In this document: piece by piece, positions 33,809 through 44,043 of the stretch
Position numbering within the stretch: position 1 is the first letter of the stretch
Layout: each line of letters opens with the position of its first letter
Origin: Ochrobactrum vermis
GTDB taxonomy: Bacteria; Pseudomonadota; Alphaproteobacteria; Rhizobiales; Rhizobiaceae
Direction of reading: 5' to 3'
Assembly: GCF_002975205.1 (NCBI RefSeq)
Contig: NZ_PCOC01000002.1
Location: 1,317,001 to 1,381,000 of the forward strand
Length of the DNA stretch: 64,000 bases
Translations under genes and position numbers: made by a program
Notes under the pieces: model-generated
The model's database searches: none
Told to the model about the DNA's origin: nothing
What the model saw: only the letters and a program-made list of their open reading frames with translations

Positions 33809-35290
33809 TTGACGAGTTCGTTTGTCCGCCTGACCGTACTGGGAAGTATCCTGCCATTGCTGGCGGCATGCGTGACCGTTGGTCCTGACTACCAGAAGCC
33901 GAACGTGCTGACCCCTGCCGGGTGGAACAGCAAGGCCGACAGGCGCGCGCCGCAACTTGGCGACTGGTGGAAGAATCTGAAAGACCCGGTTCTGGATCAG
34001 CTGGTTGCGGACGGCGTTGCGGGTAGCCCCGATGTAGCAACTGCGAAGGCAAAGGTCCGGCAGGCACGTGCCAATTTCACCTCGGCAGGCGGTGTCCTCT
34101 ATCCGCAACTCGACGGAAGCGGCAGCTATTCACGGTCCGACAGCGGTAACACCCTCGCCTCCAACCAGTCGAGCATGGGGTTCAAAACCCAGTGGGAGCT
34201 CGATCTTTTCGGCGGCAACAAGCGCGGCGTGGAAGCGGCCTACTACAATGTTGAATCCGCAAACGAACAATTGCGAGCGGCGCTCGTCACATTGATCGGC
34301 GACATCGCCACCAACTATGCGAATTTGCGCGGGGCGCAGGCTGATATTGCTATTGCGCAGCGCAACGCCGCATCCCAGCGGCAAACCGTGGCGCTGACAC
34401 GCAGCCAGCTTGAGGCGGGACAGATTTCGCAGGTCGATCTTCTGAATGCGGAAACACAAGCTGCCACCACTGAGTCGCAGGTTCCGGGCTTGCGGATCAC
34501 TTACGCCCAGTATCTCAACCAGTTGTCGGTGTTGACGGGGCGGTCTTCTTCGGCGCTGGCTGGCATTCTCGACAAGTCACGTTCTATACCCGCGATCCCG
34601 CGCAAGGTTTCTGCCGGCTTGCCTGCCGACCTGTTGCTCAGCCGTCCGGATGTTCGCGCAGCAGAACACGATTATGCAAGCTCCAACGCCAGTGTCGGTC
34701 AGAAGCAGGCCCTGCTCTATCCAAGCGTTTCGCTGACGGGAAACATTAACACAGGCGGCGCCAATTTCGGCGATCTTGGAAAGTTGTCGACAATCAGCTG
34801 GGCCTTCGGTCCGAGCCTGAGCGTACCTATATTCCATGGTGGTCAGTTGAATGCGGATGTCGAGGCCGCGAGGGCTGCACGTGACCAGAGTTTCATCGCC
34901 TATCGCAAGGCCATCCTGACAGCGCTCAGCGAGGTTGAAAATGCCAGCGTATCGCTCAACCAGAACCGTCTGCGCACAGGCCAGCTTCAGAAAATCGTCA
35001 GCAACAGCCGCAAGATCAACGAGTTGACGCTTGAACAATACCGGGCCGGCACGAAGAGCTTCGTCGATGTGCTGACGGCACAACGCGATCTCTTAAGCGC
35101 AGAAACCAATCTCAGTCAGGCCCGGACCGATCTTGTCCTGAATTATGTCGCCCTGCAGAAGGCACTGGGCGGCGGCTGGAACGGCCTTATCGATGTTGCA
35201 AAACCTGAAGTCATCGACGGCTACACAGGACCGCGTATCGTCAAGACGACGCCCATCCCTCCGCTGACAACCGATAAGAGGCCGCTATGA
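33809..35290 (+). CDS. RND-type outer-membrane factor lipoprotein (NodT/TolC family)
   Basis: A 493-residue outer-membrane channel protein. A lipoprotein signal ends in the lipobox LLAAC (Cys at about residue 21), followed by VGPDYQKP, the standard opening of NodT-type factors. Two OEP repeats follow (residues about 60-270 and 280-465), with LELDLFGG-like QWELDLFGGNKRGVEAA and LLSRPDVRAAEHDYAS. The start is TTG at 33809 with AGGA nine bases upstream. Overlaps macA by four bases; forms the exit duct for the MacAB pump. Confidence 0.88.
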   Translation: MTSSFVRLTVLGSILPLLAACVTVGPDYQKPNVLTPAGWNSKADRRAPQLGDWWKNLKDPVLDQLVADGVAGSPDVATAKAKVRQARANFTSAGGVLYPQLDGSGSYSRSDSGNTLASNQSSMGFKTQWELDLFGGNKRGVEAAYYNVESANEQLRAALVTLIGDIATNYANLRGAQADIAIAQRNAASQRQTVALTRSQLEAGQISQVDLLNAETQAATTESQVPGLRITYAQYLNQLSVLTGRSSSALAGILDKSRSIPAIPRKVSAGLPADLLLSRPDVRAAEHDYASSNASVGQKQALLYPSVSLTGNINTGGANFGDLGKLSTISWAFGPSLSVPIFHGGQLNADVEAARAARDQSFIAYRKAILTALSEVENASVSLNQNRLRTGQLQKIVSNSRKINELTLEQYRAGTKSFVDVLTAQRDLLSAETNLSQARTDLVLNYVALQKALGGGWNGLIDVAKPEVIDGYTGPRIVKTTPIPPLTTDKRPL

Positions 35291-36477
35291 AACCCAAGTC
35301 GAAACGCCGTTTTCGCTGGCGCCTGTGGTTGGCCGTTCTTATTGCACTGATGATCGTGGGTTATTTCGTCGTCCGTTCTCTGACGAAAGAAGAGCCCTTG
35401 CCCGCTACGACCATTATCAAGCGCGGCGAGATCGAGAGTTCGGTTCTTGCCACGGGCACGTTGCGGCCGAAAAATCTGGTCGCCATCGGCGCGCAGGCGA
35501 CCGGTCGTATTCTCTCTTTGAAGGTGAAACCGGGCCAGCAGATCAAAGCTGGCGATGTCGTTGCGCTGATTGACTCGACCAACCAGCAAAATGAGCTGAA
35601 CAAGGCCCAGGCATCGCTTCGCCAGAACGAAGCCACCCGTGCCCAGAATCTTGCCGATCTGGAGTTGGCCCGACAGGATCTGGCGCGAAACCAGATGATG
35701 ATCGGCAAGAATGCCGTTGCACGCGCGGATTACGACAAGACGGTCAGCACCGTGAAGTCGAAGGAAGCGCAGGTCGCTAATAGCGAAGCGGCAATCGCAG
35801 CGGCGCAGGTCGACGTTCAGATCGCAGAGACCAACCTCGCCTATACCCGCATCACCGCGCCTATCGTTGGCACCATCCTCGCGACGGTCGTTCAGGAAGG
35901 CCAGACAGTCAACGCCCAGCAAAGTGCGCCGACAATCGCCATTCTTGGCCAGCTCGACACTATGACCGTCGAGGCGGATATTTCGGAAGCGGACATCACT
36001 CAGGTTCGCAAGGGGATGCCGCTTTATTTCACCATATCGGGACAGAATTTGAAGCGTTACGATGCGAAGCTGGAAAAGATCGAACCGGCCCCGGATTCCA
36101 TCGTCAACGACAAAAGCTTCTCGACGACGGCCGCAAGTTCTTCAAGCACGGCGACCGCTTCCGCTATTTACTACAAGGGTATTTTCAGCGTTCCCAATCC
36201 GGATGGGCTGCTCAGAACCTATATGACAACCGAGGTTCACATTCTGCTTGCGAAGGCGACAAATGCTTTGATCGCGCCGGTGACAGCCCTCAAAGATACA
36301 AACGAACCCGGCAAGGCCACGGTTCGCGTGGTGACTGGCGCCAACAAGATCGAAGAACGAACGGTAGAGACCGGCATTACCGACAAGATCAATACCGAAA
36401 TCCGTTCAGGCCTGAACGAGGGGGATAAGGTCGTGACCGACAATCAGGTCGCCTCTCCTGCCCCGGCCGGTATCTGA
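35287..36477 (+). CDS. macA: MacA-like periplasmic adaptor (HlyD family)
   Basis: A 396-residue membrane-fusion protein with one N-terminal membrane anchor (WRLWLAVLIALMIVGYFVV). GTLRPKNLVAIGAQATGRI begins the lipoyl half-motif, a coiled-coil hairpin spans about residues 95-180, and YTRITAPIVGTI closes the lipoyl domain. It joins the MacB ABC transporter in the inner membrane with the outer-membrane factor. A Ser/Thr/Ala-rich insert (about residues 276-292) is a loop in the beta-barrel part. Confidence 0.88.
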   Translation: MKPKSKRRFRWRLWLAVLIALMIVGYFVVRSLTKEEPLPATTIIKRGEIESSVLATGTLRPKNLVAIGAQATGRILSLKVKPGQQIKAGDVVALIDSTNQQNELNKAQASLRQNEATRAQNLADLELARQDLARNQMMIGKNAVARADYDKTVSTVKSKEAQVANSEAAIAAAQVDVQIAETNLAYTRITAPIVGTILATVVQEGQTVNAQQSAPTIAILGQLDTMTVEADISEADITQVRKGMPLYFTISGQNLKRYDAKLEKIEPAPDSIVNDKSFSTTAASSSSTATASAIYYKGIFSVPNPDGLLRTYMTTEVHILLAKATNALIAPVTALKDTNEPGKATVRVVTGANKIEERTVETGITDKINTEIRSGLNEGDKVVTDNQVASPAPAGI

Positions 36478-36478
36478 C

Positions 36479-38443
36479 ATGAGTGACGCGCCGCTGCTCT
36501 CGCTCAAGGGCGTTTCCCGGCATTATCCATCGGGGGACGAGTTCACGACGGTTCTGAACCGTGTGAACCTGACCATCGAGCGCGGCGAGATGGTGGCAAT
36601 CATCGGTGCGTCTGGCTCTGGCAAATCCACGCTGATGAATATTCTCGGCTGCCTGGATCGCCCGTCGGAAGGCGAGTATCTGATCTCTGGTCGCGCCACG
36701 TCCGAGCTCGAGGCCGATGAGTTGGCCCAATTGCGGCGCGAGCATTTCGGTTTCATTTTCCAGCGTTATCATCTGCTTGGCGAACTTGATGCCGTGGGCA
36801 ATGTCGAGATTCCGGCTATTTATGCAGGCCAGAAGAAAGACGAACGACGCGAGAAGGCGGAAATGATCCTCGAGCGGCTCGGCATGGGGGAACGCACCCA
36901 TCATAGGCCAAGCCAATTGTCCGGTGGCCAGCAGCAGCGTGTCTCCATCGCCCGCGCCCTCATCAACGACGCAGATGTCATTCTGGCAGACGAGCCGACG
37001 GGCGCGCTCGACAGCCATAGTGGCGAAGAGGTGCTGGGCATTCTTCAGGAGCTCAATCGTGAAGGGCGCACCATCGTCATCGTTACACATGACCGGCAGG
37101 TTGCCGCGCGGGCGCAGCGCATTATCGAAATCCGCGATGGTGAAATCATTGCCGATACCAGAAGCGGCGATGCCGTTCGGTCAGTGACGGCTGTGCCGGT
37201 TGACAACGAGAAGCACACCAAGCCAAGGCTGCTTGCCGGCATTCGGGATCGCTTCAACGAGGCATTCTCGATGGCGCTCCGTTCGATGAATGCACATCGG
37301 CTCCGCACGTTTCTGACAATGCTCGGCATCATTATCGGCACGGCGTCGGTCGTGTGTGTCGTGGCGCTTGGGCAAGGTTCACAACGGCAGATTCTAGAAC
37401 GGATCAGCGATCTTGGCACCAATACGCTCTATATCAGCCCCGGCAGGGGGTTTGGCGATCTGAAAGCGGCCCAGATTACGACACTCAATCTCGGCGATGC
37501 CAATGAGATCGCAAAATTGCCCTACGTCGTGGCAGCAACGCCATCCGACACGACCAGTTCCACTATTCGCGTCGGCGACAAGGAGGTGAGTGTTTCGGTC
37601 AATGGCGTCGGTGCGGAATATTTCGCCACTCGCAACAGCAAGCTGCTCGAAGGTCGGTTTTTCGATCAGCGTAATGTCGATGATCTGGCGCAGGTCGCGG
37701 TCGTCGACGAAACCGCCAAGACGACCCTTTTCCCGCACGAGGTCGGCTCGGTGATCGGCAAAATCATCCTTCTCAAGAAGGTGCCGGTGCGTATTGTCGG
37801 CGTCGTCAAGGCCGAGGAACGCGGTCCGGGTGGCGCACAGACACTTGAAGTCTACCTTCCGCAAACGACCGTGCAGACACGTATGACCGGCTCGCGCTCG
37901 TTACAGATGATCCTCGTGCGCGTCGCCGACACGATGGATCCGGCGGAAGCCGAAAAATTGATAACCACGTTTCTGACAAAGCGGCATGGCGAGAAGGATT
38001 TCTCGGTTTTCAACACTGACAGCCTGCAGAAGACCATTCAGGCCACGACTGCGACGCTTGCCCTTCTCGTATCCAGTATTGCAGGCATATCACTTTTCGT
38101 TGGCGGAATCGGTGTGATGAACATCATGCTCGTGGCCGTTTCGGAGAGAATCAACGAGATCGGCGTACGCATGGCAATCGGCGCGCGCCAGAGCGATATT
38201 TTGCAGCAGTTCCTGATTGAAGCGGTTCTCGTTTGTCTCATCGGCGGCGTGCTTGGTGTTCTCATCGCCGCCGGATTCGGTCTGTTGTTCGCGCAGTTCA
38301 GTTCGATGTTCCAGCTCATTTATTCGCCGACATCCATCGTGGTTGCGCTTGTTTGCTCCAGCCTGATCGGCATTGGATTCGGGTTTATTCCAGCCCGCAA
38401 CGCCTCAAAACTCGACCCGGTCGTGGCGCTCGCCCGCGACTGA
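36479..38443 (+). CDS. macB: MacB-like ABC efflux transporter (ATPase and permease)
   Basis: A 654-residue protein with the MacB layout: N-terminal ATPase (Walker [20 protein letters not shown], signature LSGGQQQR, Walker B ILADEP), one membrane helix near residue 280 ([20 protein letters not shown]), a long periplasmic domain, and three C-terminal helices with the FtsX motif ([22 protein letters not shown]). Such pumps move substrates from periplasm outward: macrolides, lipopeptides, haem precursors. Starts one base after macA. The actual substrate is unknown. Confidence 0.9.
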   Translation: MSDAPLLSLKGVSRHYPSGDEFTTVLNRVNLTIERGEMVAIIGASGSGKSTLMNILGCLDRPSEGEYLISGRATSELEADELAQLRREHFGFIFQRYHLLGELDAVGNVEIPAIYAGQKKDERREKAEMILERLGMGERTHHRPSQLSGGQQQRVSIARALINDADVILADEPTGALDSHSGEEVLGILQELNREGRTIVIVTHDRQVAARAQRIIEIRDGEIIADTRSGDAVRSVTAVPVDNEKHTKPRLLAGIRDRFNEAFSMALRSMNAHRLRTFLTMLGIIIGTASVVCVVALGQGSQRQILERISDLGTNTLYISPGRGFGDLKAAQITTLNLGDANEIAKLPYVVAATPSDTTSSTIRVGDKEVSVSVNGVGAEYFATRNSKLLEGRFFDQRNVDDLAQVAVVDETAKTTLFPHEVGSVIGKIILLKKVPVRIVGVVKAEERGPGGAQTLEVYLPQTTVQTRMTGSRSLQMILVRVADTMDPAEAEKLITTFLTKRHGEKDFSVFNTDSLQKTIQATTATLALLVSSIAGISLFVGGIGVMNIMLVAVSERINEIGVRMAIGARQSDILQQFLIEAVLVCLIGGVLGVLIAAGFGLLFAQFSSMFQLIYSPTSIVVALVCSSLIGIGFGFIPARNASKLDPVVALARD

Positions 38444-38753
38444 GTCTGAGTCTGCCAGCTTGAGTCTCATCTGTCGTTGAATGACGCTTCAAGGCCGCAG
38501 AATTAACAGGCCGCGTAAACCACCCTTGATTGTTTATATGCGTATAAATAACTATAAGAAAATTATTTATCATATTGAATATATTGAAATATGATATGCA
38601 ACCGAAGGTAATAGAGCCTCGGTTTCGCTCTTTGGGGGCATTCATCCTTCGCAATAAATTTGTATCTTTTGAGGCATTTCGGAAGGGGGTTGTTAACCTT
38701 CATTTTTTATTACTTGGGCTCATTCAGGCGACAGTATCTATGGTTCAGGTATC
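38444..38753. other. AT-rich intergenic region before ftsK
   Basis: 310 bases without a convincing gene. It includes an AT-rich tract (about 38525-38600) with a near-palindromic CATATTGAATATATTGAAAT stretch and probably the ftsK promoter. No terminator for the efflux operon was recognised. Confidence 0.5.
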
Positions 38754-41201
38754 ATGCGTAATTTGAGAGAAAATTTCCCCCAGTCTACAGGAAATCGTGC
38801 AGAAAACGCCCAGGACCCGAAGCTGCCTCGCGGTCAGGCGGGAAGTCACGACCCGAACAGTGACGATACCTGGAAAGCCCATTTTTCGCTCGGTGCGAAT
38901 GTTCGCTTTACCCGGACGCCGGAAGTCGAGCTTCTGCGTCGTCGCGGTGAGGAACTGCCGGGCATCAACGAGCGTTCGCAGGTGACTGCAGCCGAAACTA
39001 CGCCTGTGGCCAGCGTCGAGAAAGTTGCGGAAGCCCAACCCATGGCCGTAGCTGAACTGCAGAAGACGCTATCGCAAGGGATGGTTCGGTCGCCGATAGC
39101 GCCGGTGCCACCTGCAATGCCTGCAGTTTCCGCTGCCGCTATCATCACTCCGGCTGAGCCGGTCCTGGAAGTGGTTCCCGTTTTGGCTGAAGTCGCACAT
39201 CCGGCTCAGCCATCCGCTTTCGCTTATCTTTCCGACTTTGCTTTCTGGGAAGGTTGCCACGTCGATACGGCACTCGTGCCTGCCGAGCCTCTCGTTTCGG
39301 CTGTGCCCGCAGAGCCGCGCAAGCCTTTGCCTACGGCCGAGTCCATTCTGGCGCAGTTCCGCGTTCGAGAATGGAACAAGCAGCCTGAGCCGGTTGCTGT
39401 GGCGCCTGTTCAGCCCGTCGCAGAAGCCCCGATTGCTCCAGTGACGCAGGAAGTGGCCGCTCCAGAACCTGCTGTGGCCGCACCAGAAATCGCCCCGGAA
39501 GTGAGCGGTGAAGCCACCGAAGACGAAGTGGTGCTGACGGTTGCTGAAGCGGAAGAGCATGTCGTCGAGGTAGTGGAAGCACTGCGGCCGGTCATCGAGA
39601 CGCTCGCTCCTGTCAAAGCTGCGCCGTCGATTGCGCTTTACCAGCCGCAGCCCCTCCCCCGTGCGGAAGCACCCGTCATTCACGGCACTTACGAGTTTCC
39701 GCCGCGTGACCTTTTGCAGATGCCGCCAGTACAGGATGGCAACGTCATCACGCAGGAAATGCTGGAACGCAGCGCCGGCCTTCTCGAAAGCGTTCTGGAA
39801 GACTTTGGCGTGCGCGGCGAGATCATCCATGTCCGCCCCGGCCCGGTCGTCACGCTCTATGAATTTGAACCGGCACCCGGCGTCAAATCCTCGCGCGTCA
39901 TCGGCCTTGCCGACGATATCGCCCGCTCCATGTCGGCGCTTTCCGCCCGCGTAGCGGTGGTTCCGGGTCGAAATGTCATCGGCATCGAGCTGCCGAATGC
40001 CAATCGCGAAACCGTATATTTGCGCGAAATGATCGATAGCCGCACCTTCGAGGCGTCTAACTATCGCCTGCCGCTTTGCCTGGGTAAGGGCATCGGTGGC
40101 GAGCCGATCATCGCGGAACTGGCCAAGATGCCCCACCTTCTGGTGGCAGGCACCACAGGCTCCGGCAAGTCGGTTGCCATCAACACGATGATCCTGTCGC
40201 TGCTCTATCGTTTCAAGCCGGAAGAATGCCGCCTGATCATGGTTGATCCGAAAATGCTGGAACTGTCCATCTATGATGGCATTCCGCACTTGCTGACCCC
40301 GGTTGTCACCGATCCCAAGAAGGCTGTCGTTGCCCTGAAGTGGGCGGTGCGCGAGATGGAAGAACGCTATCGCAAGATGGCCCGTCTCGGCGTGCGCAAT
40401 ATTGAAGGCTTCAATGCCCGCGCCGCTTCGGCCAAGGGCAAGGGCGAAACCGTCATGTGCACGGTGCAGTCCGGGTTCGACAAGGAAACGGGTGAGCCGA
40501 CCTATATTCAGGAAGAACTCGACCTGACGCCAATGCCGTACATCGTGGTTATCATCGACGAGATGGCCGACCTGATGATGGTTGCAGGCAAGGACATTGA
40601 AGGCGCGGTCCAGCGCCTTGCCCAGATGGCTCGCGCCGCCGGTATCCATCTCATCATGGCAACGCAGCGCCCGTCAGTCGACGTCATTACCGGCACGATC
40701 AAGGCGAACTTCCCGACCCGCATCTCGTTCCAGGTTACCTCGAAGATCGACAGCCGCACGATCCTTGGCGAAATGGGTGCCGAGCAGCTTCTCGGTCAGG
40801 GCGACATGCTGCATATGGCAGGTGGTGGCCGCATCGTCCGTGTCCATGGTCCCTTCGTTTCCGACGAGGAAGTGGAGAAGGTGGTCAATCACCTGAAGGA
40901 ACAGGGGCGTCCGGATTATCTGGCGACCGTCACGGAAGACGAGGAAGACGATGACGCGACGCAGGATGCGGCCGTATTCGACGCGACCTCGATGGGTTCG
41001 GAAGACGGAGACGATGTGTACGAGCAGGCCATCAAGGTGGTGATGCGTGACAAGAAGTGCTCCACGTCCTATATCCAGCGCCGTCTCGGTATCGGTTATA
41101 ACCGCGCCGCCTCGCTTGTGGAGCGTATGGAAAAAGACGGTCTGGTCGGTCCGGCTAATCATGTTGGAAAGCGTGAGATCCTGACGGGCAACCGCGACTG
41201 A
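38754..41201 (+). CDS. ftsK: FtsK/SpoIIIE-type DNA translocase without membrane domain
   Basis: An 815-residue motor protein. Residues about 1-300 are a hydrophilic Pro/Ala/Val/Glu-rich linker; no transmembrane helices are seen, unlike E. coli FtsK with four. The alpha-beta motor follows with Walker A GTTGSGKS and [10 protein letters not shown] as Walker B. The C-terminal gamma winged helix ([18 protein letters not shown]) binds KOPS sites and activates XerD. It should help chromosome segregation. Alphaproteobacteria commonly carry a second FtsK with membrane helices, so this is likely a paralogue. Ends at a strong terminator. Confidence 0.88.
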   Translation: MRNLRENFPQSTGNRAENAQDPKLPRGQAGSHDPNSDDTWKAHFSLGANVRFTRTPEVELLRRRGEELPGINERSQVTAAETTPVASVEKVAEAQPMAVAELQKTLSQGMVRSPIAPVPPAMPAVSAAAIITPAEPVLEVVPVLAEVAHPAQPSAFAYLSDFAFWEGCHVDTALVPAEPLVSAVPAEPRKPLPTAESILAQFRVREWNKQPEPVAVAPVQPVAEAPIAPVTQEVAAPEPAVAAPEIAPEVSGEATEDEVVLTVAEAEEHVVEVVEALRPVIETLAPVKAAPSIALYQPQPLPRAEAPVIHGTYEFPPRDLLQMPPVQDGNVITQEMLERSAGLLESVLEDFGVRGEIIHVRPGPVVTLYEFEPAPGVKSSRVIGLADDIARSMSALSARVAVVPGRNVIGIELPNANRETVYLREMIDSRTFEASNYRLPLCLGKGIGGEPIIAELAKMPHLLVAGTTGSGKSVAINTMILSLLYRFKPEECRLIMVDPKMLELSIYDGIPHLLTPVVTDPKKAVVALKWAVREMEERYRKMARLGVRNIEGFNARAASAKGKGETVMCTVQSGFDKETGEPTYIQEELDLTPMPYIVVIIDEMADLMMVAGKDIEGAVQRLAQMARAAGIHLIMATQRPSVDVITGTIKANFPTRISFQVTSKIDSRTILGEMGAEQLLGQGDMLHMAGGGRIVRVHGPFVSDEEVEKVVNHLKEQGRPDYLATVTEDEEDDDATQDAAVFDATSMGSEDGDDVYEQAIKVVMRDKKCSTSYIQRRLGIGYNRAASLVERMEKDGLVGPANHVGKREILTGNRD

Positions 41202-41223
41202 TCATCGACCAGGAAGAACACAG

Positions 41224-41257
41224 AAAAAGCCGGATCGCGCCCGCGATCCGGCTTTTT
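41224..41257 (+). terminator. Strong bidirectional-type terminator after ftsK
   Basis: A perfect 16-bp stem, AAAAAGCCGGATCGCG (41224-41239) with CGCGATCCGGCTTTTT (41242-41257), separated only by CC, ending in five T residues. Twenty-two bases after the ftsK stop. Confidence 0.9.
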
Positions 41258-41410
41258 GCTGCGCCTTGCCAATGGGTTAGAAACTGTTGCGCCAATGCGC
41301 TTGTCAAGATGTAAAATTTGGTTAATACTTAGTTCATTCGTACATTCTTGATAAAAGGTCGAGATAGCCTCGGAAGGTGCTTTTCGGCCAAAAGATAGGG
41401 AGAATGATCG

Positions 41411-41596
41411 ATGAAGAGCATTATTATCGGTCCAGCCACTAGCGAAAAGGACCGTACAGTTACACAGCAGATTCTGCTGCGCATCCATGAGCAGATGCCG
41501 AAGCCCTCGGAAGACAAGACTCAGGTTTGCAACGTATTGCGCCTGTCGAAGGGCGGCTACTCGCATCGCAGACGCAGAATTCATAAACTAGCTTGA
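41411..41596 (+). CDS. Small basic protein of unknown function (61 aa)
   Basis: A 61-residue frame starting MKSIIIGPATSEKDR with a good ribosome site (AGGGAGA, nine bases upstream) and ending in a basic tail (GGYSHRRRRIHKLA). It stands alone between the ftsK terminator and a second stem-loop 30 bases after its stop, so it could be its own transcription unit. No family recognised; one Cys. It may be spurious, but start, stop and terminator spacing favour a real gene. Confidence 0.45.
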   Translation: MKSIIIGPATSEKDRTVTQQILLRIHEQMPKPSEDKTQVCNVLRLSKGGYSHRRRRIHKLA

Positions 41597-41625
41597 TCAC
41601 GAAGCTATGTAGCATCACTTTGCTC

Positions 41626-41660
41626 AGCGCCACGCATTCCATGCGAATGCGGCAGGCGCT
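41626..41660 (+). terminator. Stem-loop after the small gene
   Basis: Nested pairing: AGCGCC (41626-41631) with GGCGCT (41655-41660), and inside CGCATTC (41633-41639) with GAATGCG (41645-41651), followed by GTAATTTTAT. Plausible terminator of the 61-codon gene. Confidence 0.5.
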
Positions 41661-41892
41661 GTAATTTTATCTGATACAAGGTTGATTTCGGACGATCGGG
41701 CGCACGATGAAGCTCGTCATCCTTTGCTTTCCCCATTCATGCCCTCGTTCAGAATGCGTAAGCTTGCGCGCAAGCGTTTGATTGCGATCACGTTCTTTTG
41801 AGACCCTGCCCTTTCTTGCCATTGCATTTTTGTTATAGAAGGCCACTCTCTGAATCAGGCTCTATTGGCTGCCATGATTGAAGGACAAGACG

Positions 41893-42648
41893 ATGCCCTC
41901 CCCCCTGAATGAACAAGCGCCCCAGAAGACATCCTCCCGTTTCTTCCTTGGTCTGATATCGGTGCTGGGGGCGGCTTTTTTCATAGTTTTCATGGGGCTG
42001 GGCATCTGGCAGGTCGAGCGCCTGCAATGGAAGCTCGATCTTATCGAACGGGTCGATACGCGGGTCCACGCCGAACCGGTCGCAGCGCCGGGAAAAGATG
42101 ACTGGGCCAACGTCAACCAGAAGGATGACGAGTACCGTCATGTTACACTGACCGGCACCTATCTGAACGACAAGGAGGTGCTGGTCCATGCACTGACCGA
42201 GCGTGGCGCAGGCTATTGGATTCTGACACCGATGCGCGCTCCCGACGGAGCGCTGACCTTCATCAATCGCGGCTTTGTTCCAAGCGACAAACGTGATCCG
42301 TCATCGCGGCAGGAAACGCAGATCGCCGGAGAAACAACCGTAACAGGTCTGATGCGAATGCCGGAACCGGATGGATTTTTCCTCCGTCCGAACGATCCGG
42401 TGCGCAATGACTGGAATTCGCGTGACGTTGCCGCCTTTGCCCAGAAGGAAAATCTGGGGCCTGTTGCGCCCTATTTCATCGATGCGGATGCAATATCCGG
42501 TGCAGGAACGCTTCCCATTGGCGGACTGACGGTCGTCAAGTTCCGCAACAGTCATCTTTCCTATGCAATTACATGGTTTGCACTTGCTGCCATGGTTGCC
42601 GGTGCCGCCATTTTCCTCTGGCGGCACGAGCGTAAATCAAAAAGTTAG
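41893..42648 (+). CDS. SURF1-family protein (cytochrome oxidase assembly)
   Basis: A 251-residue inner-membrane protein of the SURF1/Shy1 family, needed for haem a insertion into cytochrome oxidase. It has the two-helix layout: one near the N-terminus (about residues 20-42, ending GLGIWQVERL) and one at the C-terminus (YAITWFALAAMVAGAAIFLW). FINRGFVPSDKRDP and YAITWFALA are family landmarks. ATG 41893 is chosen for AAGGA seven bases upstream. The cox genes are not in this window. Its last four bases overlap the convergent E3 gene. Confidence 0.87.
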   Translation: MPSPLNEQAPQKTSSRFFLGLISVLGAAFFIVFMGLGIWQVERLQWKLDLIERVDTRVHAEPVAAPGKDDWANVNQKDDEYRHVTLTGTYLNDKEVLVHALTERGAGYWILTPMRAPDGALTFINRGFVPSDKRDPSSRQETQIAGETTVTGLMRMPEPDGFFLRPNDPVRNDWNSRDVAAFAQKENLGPVAPYFIDADAISGAGTLPIGGLTVVKFRNSHLSYAITWFALAAMVAGAAIFLWRHERKSKS

Positions 42649-44039
42649 ATATGCAGCGCGTGACCGAGCGCTTTCATGCTGGCTTCGGCAAAGCCCTCAC
42701 TCAATGTCGGATGCGCGTGGATCGTAGCCGCGATGTCTTCCAGTCTTGCACCCATCTCCAACGCCTGCGCGAAGGATGATGAAAGCTCGGAAATGCCAGC
42801 GCCGACAGCCTGAATGCCGAGGATGAGGTGATTATCCGCACGCGCAACGACACGGATCATGCCGTCTTCGCGCTCGATGGTCATTGCCCGGCCATTGGCC
42901 TGAAACGGGAAGATGCCGACCTGAATTTCATGACCAGCCTTGCGGGCTTCGTCCGGTGACAGTCCGACAGTGACGATTTCCGGATCGGTGAAGCAGACGG
43001 CAGGGATGCAGCGTTTGTCCCAAATCTGATTTCCACCTGCGATGATTTCCGCCACCATCTCGCCCTGCGCCATGGCGCGATGCGCAAGCATCGGTTCACC
43101 GGTCACGTCGCCGATGGCATAGACACCACGCATGGAGGTGCGGCAGCGCTCGTCAATACGGATGAAACGTCCATCCATATCGAGGCTGATTTCGCTGAGC
43201 CCCCAGCCATCGGTCTGCGGCTTGCGGCCCACCGTAACCAGTATCTTGTCGGCTTCGATGGTTTTCGAAGTTCCGTCGGCGGTCAGGACTTCCAGCCCCG
43301 CCTCATCCTTCGATAGTCCTTTGGCCGAGGTACTGGTCAGGACTTCGACACCGAGTGCTTTCAGACGCGCCATGACCGGACGTGTCAGTTCCGCATCATA
43401 TTGCGGAAGAATACGGTCGGTGGCCTCGACAACGGTGACTTTCGCGCCGAGCTTGGCAAATGCCGTGCCGATTTCCAGCCCGATATAGCCGCCGCCAACG
43501 ATAGCAAGCTTTTCCGGAATCTTTTCCAGCGACAACGCTTCGGTGGACGAAATGACCTTCCCACCGAATGGCAGCGTCTGAATTTCAACTGGAACCGAAC
43601 CGGTTGCAATCACGATGTTTTCGGCGTGGATCGTCTGACGGCCCGTATCGGTTTCGACAAGAACCGTCTTCCCGTCGAGAAAACGAGCTTGCCCATGGAA
43701 CATGCGCACGCGCGACCGTTTCAGGAGACCGGCCACGCCGCTGTTCAGACGATTGACGATACCGTCTTTCCATTCCAGCGTTCTGGCAAAATCAATTGCC
43801 GGATTCTGAGCCGTAATGCCGAGCGCGCCCTTCGATGCGAGGACGGAAAGGTGATGGAACTCGTCGGCTGCATGGATCAGCGCCTTGGACGGAATGCAGC
43901 CAACATTGAGGCAGGTGCCGCCTAGTCGCGTCTTTTCCACCAGCACCGCATCAATGCCAAGCTGGCCTGCCCGGATGCCGCATACATAGCCGCCGGGACC
44001 GCCACCGATGATCAGGAGTTTGCAGGAAATCTCACTCAT
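42645..44039 (-). CDS. lpdV: Dihydrolipoyl dehydrogenase (E3) of branched-chain complex
   Basis: A 464-residue flavoprotein disulfide reductase. GGGPGGYVCGIRAGQLG binds FAD, GGTCLNVGCIPSK is the redox disulfide, VGGGYIGLEIGTAFAKLGAK the NAD loop, YAIGDVTGEPMLAHRA the second FAD motif, and HAHPTLSEGFAEA the catalytic His-Glu of the partner subunit. It reoxidises the lipoyl groups of E2. It follows E2 by four bases at the end of the branched-chain operon, so it is probably dedicated to this complex. The symbol follows Pseudomonas use. Confidence 0.92.
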   Translation of the reverse strand: MSEISCKLLIIGGGPGGYVCGIRAGQLGIDAVLVEKTRLGGTCLNVGCIPSKALIHAADEFHHLSVLASKGALGITAQNPAIDFARTLEWKDGIVNRLNSGVAGLLKRSRVRMFHGQARFLDGKTVLVETDTGRQTIHAENIVIATGSVPVEIQTLPFGGKVISSTEALSLEKIPEKLAIVGGGYIGLEIGTAFAKLGAKVTVVEATDRILPQYDAELTRPVMARLKALGVEVLTSTSAKGLSKDEAGLEVLTADGTSKTIEADKILVTVGRKPQTDGWGLSEISLDMDGRFIRIDERCRTSMRGVYAIGDVTGEPMLAHRAMAQGEMVAEIIAGGNQIWDKRCIPAVCFTDPEIVTVGLSPDEARKAGHEIQVGIFPFQANGRAMTIEREDGMIRVVARADNHLILGIQAVGAGISELSSSFAQALEMGARLEDIAATIHAHPTLSEGFAEASMKALGHALHI

Positions 44040-44043
44040 TCGA

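Noticed and set aside
38575-38766. 63-codon frame before ftsK
   Set aside because: It overlaps the ftsK start, lies in AT-rich control DNA and has no ribosome site.
39069-40649. 526-codon minus-strand frame opposite ftsK
   Set aside because: Antisense to the linker and motor of FtsK, with no domain pattern.
41763-41776. GCTTGCGCGCAAGC palindrome as an operator
   Set aside because: Perfect 14-bp palindrome but in GC-rich DNA with no clear promoter beside it; could be chance.
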